64,000 nt of DNA, from contig CAYVWR010000006.1 in NCBI GenBank assembly GCA_964455525.1, positions 186,001-250,000 on the forward strand, read 5' to 3'. This DNA is from JAFDZV01 sp964455525 (GTDB lineage Bacteria; Bacteroidota; Ignavibacteria; OLB7). Shown here piece by piece: positions 47,437 through 56,509 of this stretch. Position numbers and translations under genes: made by a program. The notes beneath the pieces are model-generated. The model was not told the origin of the DNA, made no database searches, and worked only from the letters and a program-made list of their open reading frames with translations. Every line of letters begins with the position of its first letter. The first letter of the stretch is position 1.

Positions 47437-48564
47437 ATGGATGATAAGCTCGGTATCTACCGCACCCTCTCCGGTTTCAACTGGCCCCAATCCTATCTCG
47501 GCAAATTCCTTCTGACGGCATTTGTGGGAGTACATGTGCCACTGATCGCAGTGATAGCATATGTGGTAATCGCCGCATCCGACTGGGAAAACGTGCTGCC
47601 GGTCCTGATCGTTGCGCTTGTGGCAACCCTTCTAGGAACGATCGCCACCCAATTTGTTCAAGGAAGACTTCTTATCCCCGTCTTAAAAACATCACGGGCG
47701 CTGGATGATTATTCCAAAGATCGCACGCTGCCCGACCTGCCCCCGGAATTCCCGGACGAAGCGGGCCTCCTGATGAGCAACGCACAGACCTGCATCACAT
47801 CCCTTGATGAGCTGCTCCGGCTGAAGAACAACCTGCTGGCGGTGCTCTCGCATGATACCCGTCTCCCCATATCCACCATCAGCCTTGCAAGCAGCATCTG
47901 TCTCGATATCCTCGACAGCCCGGAGGTTGATATCGATGAGCTACGTTTTATGTGCGGCAAGATTCAAGATGCGGCCGATAGACAGGCCATTATGATGAAC
48001 AGCATCCTGACGCTCGCCCGCGCCGATGCCGGTGTTATCACGGTCCAACGAAATGAGATAGCCCCGGATGATCTGGTCCGTCAGGCAGCCGACAATGTTC
48101 GGCTTCAGGCCAATGGAAAGGGCATCAGGCTTGAGGTGACCAATGAGCTTCCACCCGGAATGCTTGCCATGCTCGATATGGCAAAAACCGAACAGGTACT
48201 CAACAATCTGCTGACCAATGCAATTAAATTCACGCCACGCGGAGGAACCGTAACGCTCGGCGCCAGCACCGACGGAACATCGATAAAGTTTACGGTCCAT
48301 GATACAGGCGTAGGAATGCCACCTGATCTACTCGCACAACTGTTCACCCCTTTCACAAGGGCGCAACGAACCGGAACGGCAAAGGAGAAGGGGACAGGGC
48401 TGGGGTTGTGGATATGCAAGACGTTTATAGAGCTTCAGGGAGGCACGATCCAGGTGAAGAGCAGCACGACAGCAGGAACGATGATGGGGATAACGCTCCC
48501 GATCCTTCGATCGCAGGAGGCGCTGGCCCCGGCCCTGCTGGTGGCATATAGCTCTCAGAACTGA
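47437..48564 (+). CDS. Membrane-bound sensor histidine kinase
   Basis: 375 residues from the ATG at 47437 (MDDKLGIYRTLSG). Two transmembrane helices (FLLTAFVGVHVPLIAVIAYV, and VLPVLIVALVATLLGTIATQ) enclose only a very short loop, so it is probably an intramembrane-sensing kinase. After a HAMP-like linker the HisKA box AVLSHDTRLPISTI has the phospho-acceptor His139. The HATPase_c domain shows the N box NNLLTNAIKFTP and the G boxes DTGVGMP and KGTGLGLWI. No response regulator adjoins it on this strand. The OmpR-type regulator at 49372-50046 converges from the other strand and may be its partner. Confidence 0.93.
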   Translation: MDDKLGIYRTLSGFNWPQSYLGKFLLTAFVGVHVPLIAVIAYVVIAASDWENVLPVLIVALVATLLGTIATQFVQGRLLIPVLKTSRALDDYSKDRTLPDLPPEFPDEAGLLMSNAQTCITSLDELLRLKNNLLAVLSHDTRLPISTISLASSICLDILDSPEVDIDELRFMCGKIQDAADRQAIMMNSILTLARADAGVITVQRNEIAPDDLVRQAADNVRLQANGKGIRLEVTNELPPGMLAMLDMAKTEQVLNNLLTNAIKFTPRGGTVTLGASTDGTSIKFTVHDTGVGMPPDLLAQLFTPFTRAQRTGTAKEKGTGLGLWICKTFIELQGGTIQVKSSTTAGTMMGITLPILRSQEALAPALLVAYSSQN

Positions 48565-48591
48565 AACCTGGCCCGCTCGAACAGCCAGGTT
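48565..48591 (+). terminator. Hairpin directly after the histidine kinase stop
   Basis: AACCTGGC (48565-48572) pairs perfectly with GCCAGGTT (48584-48591). It begins at the base after the TGA. No T run follows, so termination is likely but not certain. Confidence 0.45.
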
Positions 48592-48616
48592 GCCATAACC
48601 ACACCAATGGATAAAA

Positions 48617-48684
48617 AAGGTAGCCGCAAAGGCTTCGACCGGTACCCACGCATACGTACACCGATCCAAGCCTGCGGCTACCTT
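48617..48684. repeat. Long inverted repeat with a 32-base loop
   Basis: AAGGTAGCCGCA (48617-48628) pairs with TGCGGCTACCTT (48673-48684), and after a two-base bulge GGCTT (48631-48635) pairs with AAGCC (48668-48672). A structured element in the 3' region of the kinase gene; on the minus strand it is followed by TTTTTTAT, which would suit a terminator for transcripts coming from the right. Confidence 0.5.
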
Positions 48685-49149
48685 AATGTCTTGAGGACAA
48701 CCATCCATACCTGCCTATCCCATGTCACCCAACCTTTCGTGACCTCGCCGAGTTGAAGATCCTTGCCGAGCCGGGGATTCATTGAGCTGTACGCCATTGC
48801 ATCCCATACAAGCAACTGGCAAGCACCCTCCAGCCCCGCAGAGCCATCCCCATACCGTCCTGACGGTCCCCTAGCTGCTGCCGCGCAACTTCAGGGCATT
48901 CTACCGGCTGGGTAGAACGGGTATCATCGGGCCATCTGCGAATCGCACAGTACAGACCGGCAGTATCGGCACCCCTTCCCGGACCAGGAGATATATGCAC
49001 AATGAACTGTCCATACAAGCACAGAGAGATCCCCGCGAGCTGTGCGCCAAATAACAGCGATTAAATTATTGAGCGAAGATTAGCCGAAGATTAGAGATGG
49101 TGGGAACACAAGGCGGCCACGTAAAAAAAATATACGCAGGCTACAGAAC

Positions 49150-49179
49150 CATCATAGGCCATCACGATGGCCTATGATG
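49150..49179. repeat. Perfect 14-bp hairpin downstream of the response regulator
   Basis: CATCATAGGCCATC (49150-49163) and GATGGCCTATGATG (49166-49179). On the minus strand a run of eight or nine T follows about 20 bases later (near 49123). Possible terminator or processing site for the regulator mRNA, 190 bases past its stop. Confidence 0.45.
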
Positions 49180-49371
49180 CTGCCAGAAACTCAGACATCT
49201 GCCCCCCTGCACACCACAACCAGAAAAGGCACTGATTCTCAGCAAGATCGCCAGCCCAGCCACGTGCTCCTGCAAAAGAACCATGACATTCCGATCGGCT
49301 GAATCAGGCCGGGACAGGACTTTTCAGCACGACGATACCAGCAAACGTAGCGGCAGTGCCTACGATATCGC

Positions 49372-50046
49372 CTATCCTCCAGCACTAAGCCGATAGCCCA
49401 CGCCACGAACCGTATGGATCAACGCCTGTTCATAACCGCGATCGACGCTCAAACGCAAACAGGACATCAGCGACTCGATCACATTCGATTTCGGATCGAA
49501 ATTGTTATCCCAGACATGTTCTGCAATCGCCTCGCGGGTAACCACCTTCTCCTCGTTCAGGGCAAGGTATTCAAGAAGAGCAAACTCCTTGGCTGTCAGG
49601 GTGATATCATTGCCACCACGTATAACACGCCGCCGAGCGGTATCAATGACCAGATCGGCAATACGGATTTCCGCTGTCTTCTGCTCCGATCCCCGCCGCG
49701 TGAGAGCGCGAATCCGCGCCATAAGAATGCCGAAGTTGAATGGTTTCGCCAGGTAGTCATCGGCCCCCATATCCAGCCCCTTGATGACATCCTCGGTTGA
49801 GCCTAGCGCGGTCAGCATCAATACCGGCGCCATCACCTTCTCACGACGCAAGGTTTGGCAGACTGTGCGCCCATCCATTTTCGGCAGCATTATATCCAGA
49901 ACGATCAGGTCGTAATCGTTACAAAGCGCCAGTTCCAGCCCTTCTTCACCATCCTCTGCCACATCGACACTGTAGTGCTGTGCAATTAGACCTCGCCGCA
50001 CAATCTGCGAGATATCCTCATCATCTTCTACCAATAGAATTCGCAT
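49372..50046 (-). CDS. Response regulator, OmpR/PhoB family
   Basis: 224 residues. Receiver domain: MRILLVEDDED with the acidic pair, the phospho-acceptor Asp51 in VLDIMLPKMDG, LMLTALG with the conserved Thr, and the Lys in LAKPF. Winged-helix DNA-binding domain: LTAKEFALLEYLALNEEKVV, then REAIAEHVWDNNFDPKSNVI and IHTVRGVGYRL. It lies 300 bases downstream of pstS on the same strand and converges with the histidine kinase at 47437-48564. Either could indicate its signal: phosphate limitation if it is a PhoB, or an unknown cue through the kinase. Confidence 0.94.
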   Translation of the reverse strand: MRILLVEDDEDISQIVRRGLIAQHYSVDVAEDGEEGLELALCNDYDLIVLDIMLPKMDGRTVCQTLRREKVMAPVLMLTALGSTEDVIKGLDMGADDYLAKPFNFGILMARIRALTRRGSEQKTAEIRIADLVIDTARRRVIRGGNDITLTAKEFALLEYLALNEEKVVTREAIAEHVWDNNFDPKSNVIESLMSCLRLSVDRGYEQALIHTVRGVGYRLSAGG

Positions 50047-50284
50047 ACATCCTCCCTTAAGAGGGCTCTACCACTCGTCAACAGTTATGATCTTATAGGC
50101 CTTATCCTTTCAGGTACAAGGAAGAGGCCAACAAGACAGGAAAATTGATCGTGATGCGCAAAGAGCACCGAAGTTGCGGGAGGCAGAATATACCGAACGA
50201 CAGTGCACCACACTGAGATAGAACAGGACAATAATAGCACCCATGAAGTTCTGGCACAAGATGGTGAAACAAGCAATAGGATAC

Positions 50285-50323
50285 GCCACTGCCTCTGGAA
50301 CCTGCGATTCCAGAGGCAGTGGC
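50285..50323 (-). terminator. Perfect 16-bp hairpin after pstS
   Basis: GCCACTGCCTCTGGAA (50285-50300) pairs with TTCCAGAGGCAGTGGC (50308-50323) around a seven-base loop, 24 bases past the pstS stop. Only a weak T-rich stretch (ATTGCTTGTTTC) follows on the minus strand. The remaining 240 bases up to the response regulator start carry no gene. Confidence 0.65.
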
Positions 50324-50346
50324 CACAGTTCGATTGGTTCGCACGA

Positions 50347-51213
50347 CTATTTGATCGGGAAGTACCCAACCTCCTTTACAACTGCCTGCCCATCGGCACC
50401 AAGCACCCAGTCGATATACTGCTGCACGGCACCGCTTGGCGACTGACGCAGATAGAAGTAGAGATCACGGGAAAGCGGATAGGCGCCGGAACGAATGTTC
50501 TCCTCGCTGGGCGCAACAGCCGAGCCGTTCGCCGAGACGACCTTCACCATCTTTACCCCGCTGCTATAGGCCTCGCCGCCATAGCCAATGCCATTTGCAT
50601 CCTTTATGATAGCGCTTACCACAGCGGCAGTGCCGGGAAGGGTCTGTGTGGTGGGAGCAAAATCCCCCTTGTTCAGCACATGCTCCTTAAAAAAGGTATA
50701 GGTGCCGGAACTGTTCTCCCGACCATATAGAATGATCCTGGCATCATGGCCACCAACCTCTTTCCAGTTTTTGGCCTCGCCTGCATAGATCTTGCGAATC
50801 TGGTCCATCGAGAGCGAATCTACCGGATTTGACTCGCTTACATAAATGGCAACCCCATCCTTGGCCACCGGAATCTCTACCACATCGGTGCCGAACTTCT
50901 GCTTGATCTGCTGGCGCTCCTGATCGTTCATAGGACGAGAAGCATTGGCGATCTCCGTGGTCCCATTGATAAGAGCGGAAATGCCGGTGCCACTACCACC
51001 ACCATTTACCAAAACCTGGATATTGGGATTTTTGCCGCCAAATCGCTCGGCCCAAGCCTGCGCCAGAAGCACCATCGTATCGGAGCCTTTCTGCGTAATT
51101 GTTTCCTTTTTGTCCTCCTGGCCAGCATTCTTCTTTTCAGGGTTTCCGTCGCATCCGAGAACGAGTAACGCACTCAACAGGAGCAGCGCCGATCTCTTCA
51201 ATACACTAGTCAT
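50347..51213 (-). CDS. pstS: Phosphate ABC transporter substrate-binding lipoprotein PstS-like
   Basis: 288 residues. The lipoprotein signal ends LLVLGCDG with Cys21. Family features: ITQKGSDTMVLLAQAWAERF, VNGGGSGTGISALINGTTEI (phosphate-binding Ser/Gly loop), IANASRPMNDQE, IPVAKDGVAIYV, RENSSGTYTFFKEHVL, DANGIGYGGEAY. It captures phosphate for the PstCAB permease, but no pstC, pstA or pstB is in the window, so it is a lone copy or its permease lies elsewhere. Translation starts at an ATG 710 bases from moaA, which is divergent. Confidence 0.92.
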   Translation of the reverse strand: MTSVLKRSALLLLSALLVLGCDGNPEKKNAGQEDKKETITQKGSDTMVLLAQAWAERFGGKNPNIQVLVNGGGSGTGISALINGTTEIANASRPMNDQERQQIKQKFGTDVVEIPVAKDGVAIYVSESNPVDSLSMDQIRKIYAGEAKNWKEVGGHDARIILYGRENSSGTYTFFKEHVLNKGDFAPTTQTLPGTAAVVSAIIKDANGIGYGGEAYSSGVKMVKVVSANGSAVAPSEENIRSGAYPLSRDLYFYLRQSPSGAVQQYIDWVLGADGQAVVKEVGYFPIK

Positions 51214-51923
51214 ACGTTCCGTTGTTTGTTGGAGAGCAGATATCCGATTGAACGTGCGTGTGAATTGAGCAGATCAGCACGACCAACCAGCCACCTGCGT
51301 GATGATAGATTACGTAACGGCTACAATGTTACCTGAATGCCTCGTCGCGGGAACGTTAAGAAGCCATAACATCGAGATTCTATCATGGGTTGAAAGAATC
51401 TCTCCCATCCTCTCCTTCCAGTAACAAAGCCCCTTTCCAGAGCGGAAGACCGGTTTTCGGATCAAAATCTCGGGAGATGGTGCCCCTGTTCAGCTTTGTT
51501 AGTACTATTTCACAGGAATAGACAGCCGAGCCGATTGAAAGGCTTCCTCCGAGCAGATTCCCATGAGTGCAACCAGTGCATCTGCGCCGGTAGGAATCCG
51601 GCCCGCAAAAATCCGGCCCTGTTCGTATGGTTTGCGTGTCATCATAGCTCTGCAAACGATATGTGGTATGTATGGCAAGCATCGTCCTTGGAGGTCGCGA
51701 GGGCTGTTGTGCCGCCGGCCGAATGGCAGAGACGAAAGGGGCTGCGCAAAGGCTACCGGGACTATGGGGTTGTGTATGCCCCGCCATCGGCCGGATTGAA
51801 CCTGCCGGGCAGCCAGCGCCAGGGCCGATAACGGCATGCTCGGTGGCCGCTTATACCTGTCACCATGGAAACTTCTCATATTTTCAGGACATTCTTACTG
51901 TCAGGAACGCGTCTCCCCATGCG
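51214..51923. other. 710-base divergent region between pstS and moaA
   Basis: Frames on both strands here are open (up to 134 codons) but hold no recognisable motif and overlap one another, so no gene is called. The G+C-rich half next to moaA (about 51680-51830) is open on several frames and may be a structured moaA leader; no molybdenum-cofactor riboswitch core could be confirmed by eye. Confidence 0.4.
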
Positions 51924-52922
51924 ATGAGCACACTAATAGACCGCTTTGGCCGAAACCATACGTATCTGCGGATCTCCGTCACCGATCGGTGCAATCTTCG
52001 CTGCTCCTACTGTATGCCACAGGAGGAGATGCAATGGAAGCACCGCGACGAGATACTCAGCTACGAGGAGATCATCCGTGTGGCGCGGATTGCCGTTGGG
52101 ATGGGCATCGAGAAAATCCGCGTTACCGGAGGGGAGCCGCTTGTACGAAACGATATCGAACAACTCCTGACGGGACTGCGAACCATACCGGGACTGAAAT
52201 CTCTGGCGCTGACCACCAACGCGATCCTCCTCCGCCGAAAGCTTCCCGCGATCCGTTACTCCGTCGATAGTCTGAATATCTCGCTTGATACATTCAACCC
52301 GGAACGGTTCCGGGACTTTACCCGTCGTGATGCTCTGGATGATGTGCTTGATGGCATCGAAGCTGCGCTGGAAGCTGGCTACAGGAATGTCAAGGTGAAT
52401 GCCGTTATCCTGCGTGGTATCAACGACGACGAGATCTGCGAGTTTGTACGATTCACGGCAGACCGGCCCATTGCAGTACGTTTTATCGAGTTTATGCCAT
52501 TTGCCGGCAACAACTGGCATCAGGGCCACTGCATGACGATGAATGAGATCCTGGCGGTTATAGAGCAGCAATTCATACTGGAACGGATACCGGATGGGCC
52601 GTCACCGATCAGCCGCGATTATCGCATAACCGACCGCCATAGCGGTCGGCAACATACCGGCACTGTGGGTGTTATCGCCTCGATGTCGCAACCGTTCTGC
52701 GAAAGCTGCTCCCGTCTTCGTCTAACCGCCGAGGGGATGATTATGCCCTGCCTCCACTCACCACTCGAATTTGATGTGCGAGAAGTGCTCCGCTCCGGCG
52801 GCAACGATACGGCAGTGGCAGAGGTGTTCCTGCGTGCCATCGGCGCAAAGCCTATGGAACACCCCCCGGCCGATGAGCTTCTAGCCCAGAGCGGACGGGT
52901 GATGATACAGATCGGAGGGTGA
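51924..52922 (+). CDS. moaA: GTP 3',8-cyclase MoaA
   Basis: Radical SAM enzyme that starts molybdenum cofactor synthesis by converting GTP to 3',8-cyclo-H2GTP. The ATG at 51924 (MSTLIDRFGRNHTYLRISVT) gives 332 residues, the usual length; the frame is open for 87 codons more upstream. The first 4Fe-4S motif is CNLRCSYC, the SAM GGEPL motif lies in RVTGGEPLVR, and the C-terminal cluster motif CESCSRLRLTAEGMIMPC has its three Cys. The Gly-Gly end (MIQIGG) needed for GTP turnover is intact. No other moa gene is near. Confidence 0.96.
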   Translation: MSTLIDRFGRNHTYLRISVTDRCNLRCSYCMPQEEMQWKHRDEILSYEEIIRVARIAVGMGIEKIRVTGGEPLVRNDIEQLLTGLRTIPGLKSLALTTNAILLRRKLPAIRYSVDSLNISLDTFNPERFRDFTRRDALDDVLDGIEAALEAGYRNVKVNAVILRGINDDEICEFVRFTADRPIAVRFIEFMPFAGNNWHQGHCMTMNEILAVIEQQFILERIPDGPSPISRDYRITDRHSGRQHTGTVGVIASMSQPFCESCSRLRLTAEGMIMPCLHSPLEFDVREVLRSGGNDTAVAEVFLRAIGAKPMEHPPADELLAQSGRVMIQIGG

Positions 52923-52954
52923 TATACAGAGCGGTTCCCGACCTACCCCATGGT

Positions 52955-52977
52955 ATAGGCATGCCCCTAATGCCTAT
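52955..52977 (+). terminator. Terminator-like hairpin after moaA
   Basis: Eight-base perfect stem ATAGGCAT (52955-52962) / ATGCCTAT (52970-52977) with a seven-base loop, 33 bases past the stop. No T tract; moderate support only. Confidence 0.4.
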
Positions 52978-53211
52978 CATCACCACACGTCCGGCACCAC
53001 CAACCAACCATCCTTTTCGTTTTGCATCCTCTGTGCATTGTGTAGTGGCAGACATCCTCCGCCCATCCCTTCCCATCTCATCCTCCAGCACCGCAACATC
53101 CTCCAAAACCGGCCATGACAGGCCAATTCTTTCACGGATAGTGCCGTGACAATCCATCTTCGACATGCTATCTTTGGATGCGGGCACACATTATGTTTGG
53201 GAATCCAAAAG

Positions 53212-53847
53212 ATGTCTATGGACGATCCATATTCAACCCGCCTGGCGCGAGGCACATTGTTGATGATCCATTCACCGGCAGTGCATGCCAGATATGCTCA
53301 TATCCGGCGCCTTATAATATTCGAGTCGATAGGGATCATCGGAGCGGGGCTGCTGGCAGGGGCGATGGGAGTGCTCGGCAGAGAGCCGATCGTGACCGAT
53401 TGTGGCATCGCAGCGGTAGTACTAGGGGTGATAAGCTGGATCATACGCGGCCTGCGCGCCGGTTTCAGACGCCGATACACGCCAACCATACTGCTGATCT
53501 CCGAGGAGGGAATAGGCGCAATTCTTCCCAACACCTCATCGCTGCACCTCCGCTGGAGCGATATACGGGCCAGGGAGATTCGTATGCAGGCAGATAGCAG
53601 CGCAGTTCCGACGCGGGAAGACGATCTGATAGCCGGGGACCAGCCGCGATGCAGCATCCAGCTCAAGGGGTATGACCGGCAACGGCTGTACCTTACCGAG
53701 GATCTCGACGGCTACAACGAACTTCTGGAAATTCTGAACGAGCTTGAGATCAAAGTAAGACCATCAGGCAGCCCCAGGCTCCGCTTCGGCATAAGCCATG
53801 ATCGGCCGAACGGGCTTGAACGCCGCACATGGCAGACACGGAACTGA
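53212..53847 (+). CDS. Membrane protein with two N-terminal helices and a PH-like cytosolic part; function unknown
   Basis: About 211 residues from the ATG at 53212 (MSMDDPYSTR); starts at 53218 or 53263 are possible. Two transmembrane helices (LIIFESIGIIGAGLLAGAMG and IVTDCGIAAVVLGVISWIIR) are followed by a basic RAGFRRRYTP and a beta-rich domain (TILLISEEGIGAILPNTSSL, HLRWSDIRAREIRM, IQLKGYDRQRLYL) of the kind seen in bacterial PH-like membrane proteins (STM3941/YdbT style). A terminal helix follows. No catalytic residues. Lies between moaA and the convergent P-type ATPase. Confidence 0.65.
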   Translation: MSMDDPYSTRLARGTLLMIHSPAVHARYAHIRRLIIFESIGIIGAGLLAGAMGVLGREPIVTDCGIAAVVLGVISWIIRGLRAGFRRRYTPTILLISEEGIGAILPNTSSLHLRWSDIRAREIRMQADSSAVPTREDDLIAGDQPRCSIQLKGYDRQRLYLTEDLDGYNELLEILNELEIKVRPSGSPRLRFGISHDRPNGLERRTWQTRN

Positions 53848-53920
53848 AGTTTCGCGATCCCTTCTCTCTGTTCTGCGTCAGCACGCCCATATGCATGCAG
53901 GCACATCCTGCACTCTGCCA

Positions 53921-56107
53921 TCATGAATGGTGGTTGCAGATCCCTTCCTCATGATTATGGTGGTAAGCGGCCGCAACCGGTGTGGCTCCTCCCCTCCCCA
54001 GAAGCCGCAACCCGTTGGCGACCACGATCAGCGAGGCGCCCATATCGGCAAACACCGCCATCCAGAGCGTGGCCTCCCCTGCCAGCGCAAGCGCAAAGAA
54101 CACCCCCTTCAGCCCGAGAGCAATCCAGATATTCTGCTTGAGCACGGCAATGGTACGCCGCGAGAGTTCGATAAACTCGGGAAGTTTTCGCAGATCATCG
54201 TTCATCAGGGCCACATCGGCGGTCTCCAGCGCTACATCGGCGCTTGCAGCACCCATTGCAAAACCGACGGTGGCCTGGGCAAGCGCAGGAACATCGTTCA
54301 CACCATCACCCACCATGCCCATCGCGCCATACTCTCTCTGAAGTCCGGCCAGCGCAACGATCTTCTCATCAGGAAGGAGATTTGCACGCACGTCATCGAT
54401 ACCAACACGACGTGCAATGCTCGCAGCGGTCACCTCGTTATCGCCGGTAAGGATGGCAGAGCGCAGCCCAAGCTCATGCAGCCGTCGTACCGCATCCACG
54501 CTGGAGGAACGCACCGTATCGGCCACGCCGATCACCCCCAGCACCTTCTGTTCGGTCATCACCACCACCGTCGTCTTTCCATCGGTCTCCAGCCTCTGAA
54601 GCTCCAACTCCAGCGAAGGGACGCAGACCCCCAGATCATGTGCCAGCCTGTGGCTGCCAACATGAATGCGGGTACCATCGACAACAGCGCTTGCTCCCCG
54701 TCCGGGAATCGCATGGAACTCGGAGATCTCCAGATCGCCCTCCGCCGCATGTTGCAATTCATGCGCAGCAATGATGGCCGAGGCTATCGGATGCTCCGAT
54801 TTTGCCTCCACCGCAGCCGCAAGATGAAGCAGGTCTTCATCCGGCAGCCCATCGAGCGACACCACATCGGTAACGCGGGGGCGACCTTCGGTCAAGGTGC
54901 CGGTCTTATCAAAGGCAACCCCGCGCAGCACACGCCCAAGCTCCAGGTACTCCCCTCCCTTTACCAGAATACCCCGCCGTGCGGCAGCGGCAAGGCCGCT
55001 CACCACCGTAACCGGCGTGGAGATCACCAGGGCACAGGGACAGCCGATCACCAGGAGCACCAGACCATTATAGACCCATGTGTCCCATGCAGCCCCTGTT
55101 AGGAGCGGTGGCAGAACCGCAACAAGCAATGCCACGGCAAAGATGGCCGGCGTATAATAGCGCGAGAACCGATCAACAAAACGCTCGGTGCGTCCCCGGT
55201 TCACCGTTGCCTTCTCCACAAGCTGGACGATTCTGCTGATAGTGGATTCAGCGGCGGTATGTGTGGCCTCGTAATCCACAGTCCCTGACCCGTTGATGCT
55301 TCCGGCGAACACCCGTTCACCCACGCCCCGCTCCACCGGGATTGATTCCCCTGTGATAGAGGCCTGATTGAAGGTGGAACGGCCGGAGATGATGAGGCCA
55401 TCGAGCGGAAGCCGCTCCCCTGGTTTTATCCTGACCCGCTCCCCCTGGCGGATATCCTCTACCGGCACAAGCTCCAGCCCTCCGCCGCGCAGCACAAGCG
55501 CACGCTCCGGCGTCAGCTCCATAAGCAGACGGATGGCCCGCCGCGCACGGTTCAGACTCTGCGCCTCGATAAGCTCCGCCACAGCAAAGAGGAAGACCAC
55601 CATGCCGGCCTCGGCCCACTCTCCAAGAGCAACAGCACCAACAACCGCCAGCGCCATCAGAAAGTGAATATTGAGCGTCAAGGTCCGAAGCGAAGTCCAT
55701 GCCTTGCCTGCCGTTTCGTACCCTCCCGTCACAATCGCCACAGCGGCCAAAGCCCGTACCGCAAACGCATCCTCGGCGAGTATCGTAAGGGCAAGCACCT
55801 CGGCCACCAATGCACAGACACCCGAAACAAGCGTCAGGATCGTGCCCGGCTTACGCCAGAACGATGGTGCAAGCACCTGCAATTCCAATTGGGGTGTGGC
55901 GCCTACCGCCACAGCCTCCATACCAAGCGTCCCGATGGCGGTAACAATGGAAGATTCCTCCGGCAGCCGATGTTTCACCGTGAGAACACGCGCTATCAGA
56001 TTGAAACTGAGGTCATCCACCCCTTCCATTGCCGAAAGACGGTTGCGAATCAGCCGTTCCTCGGTAGGACAATCCATCTTCTCTATGCGAAACGTTGAAA
56101 CCTTCAT
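53921..56107 (-). CDS. Heavy-metal-exporting P1B-type ATPase (Zn2+/Cd2+/Pb2+ class)
   Basis: 728 residues. The N-terminal HMA domain has the MDCPTEE motif (residues 11-17), which in ZntA/CadA goes with Zn/Cd/Pb transport. After the transmembrane A, B, 1 and 2 helices comes the actuator motif ITGESIPVERG, the channel motif CPCALVIS near residue 354, the phosphorylated Asp in DKTGTLTEG near 399, HP in AKSEHPIASAI, and the hinge MVGDGVNDVPALAQA. The C-terminus ends in a His-rich metal-binding tail (AAYHHNHEEGICNHHS). All catalytic residues are intact. Divergent from the Omp28-like gene; a metal-responsive regulator is not adjacent. Confidence 0.95.
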   Translation of the reverse strand: MKVSTFRIEKMDCPTEERLIRNRLSAMEGVDDLSFNLIARVLTVKHRLPEESSIVTAIGTLGMEAVAVGATPQLELQVLAPSFWRKPGTILTLVSGVCALVAEVLALTILAEDAFAVRALAAVAIVTGGYETAGKAWTSLRTLTLNIHFLMALAVVGAVALGEWAEAGMVVFLFAVAELIEAQSLNRARRAIRLLMELTPERALVLRGGGLELVPVEDIRQGERVRIKPGERLPLDGLIISGRSTFNQASITGESIPVERGVGERVFAGSINGSGTVDYEATHTAAESTISRIVQLVEKATVNRGRTERFVDRFSRYYTPAIFAVALLVAVLPPLLTGAAWDTWVYNGLVLLVIGCPCALVISTPVTVVSGLAAAARRGILVKGGEYLELGRVLRGVAFDKTGTLTEGRPRVTDVVSLDGLPDEDLLHLAAAVEAKSEHPIASAIIAAHELQHAAEGDLEISEFHAIPGRGASAVVDGTRIHVGSHRLAHDLGVCVPSLELELQRLETDGKTTVVVMTEQKVLGVIGVADTVRSSSVDAVRRLHELGLRSAILTGDNEVTAASIARRVGIDDVRANLLPDEKIVALAGLQREYGAMGMVGDGVNDVPALAQATVGFAMGAASADVALETADVALMNDDLRKLPEFIELSRRTIAVLKQNIWIALGLKGVFFALALAGEATLWMAVFADMGASLIVVANGLRLLGRGGATPVAAAYHHNHEEGICNHHS

Positions 56108-56509
56108 ACGTCATCTACAGGATAAATGTGGCCGGGCATTGCTGGCAAACGGCAGCCACATCATAATAATGGAGGCACTGGCTCTCAACTGATTCTCAGC
56201 AAAAGCCCCCGTGTTATAAACTCGGCAACCACAGCCCCGGGCACGCAAGGAGAGCGTCCTATTGTACCAAAATGTTGCTGCATTCGCCGACCGGGGTTGT
56301 CTCCTATGCAACGACGCCGTAATATTGAGCGGCGTGTACACCCCCGGGGTTCACTGTACCGCTGGCGCGGAGTAAAATTATCGTTTTCGGCATCACCACG
56401 CATGCGATCGGCCGGTGGCTCCCGGATAGCCGAATCGATGTATGGCTGCCCCTGCTCGCGTCGTATGGCCATCTCATCAGCCTTGCAACCACAAAAAGGA
56501 GATCACGCC
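56108..56509. other. Divergent promoter region without a supported gene
   Basis: 402 bases between the ATPase start and the Omp28-like start. The open frame reaching back from 56510 to 56126 lacks a signal peptide and is not accepted. Nothing else was seen apart from a weak CG-rich inverted repeat near 56320-56350. Confidence 0.4.

Larger units (their letters stand above)
48565..49371. other. 807-base non-coding stretch between converging kinase and regulator genes
   Basis: No frame here has a recognisable motif. It holds three hairpins (48565-48591, 48617-48684, 49150-49179) and two direct copies of CGAAGATTAG near 49073-49094. A run of eight to nine A lies at about 49123. It could hold a small RNA or a decayed gene. 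Confidence 0.4.

Noticed and set aside
51383..51879. Minus-strand frames of 124-134 codons upstream of moaA
   Set aside because: Overlapping frames on both strands with no motif, no ribosome site and no family resemblance; probably chance frames in G+C-rich DNA.
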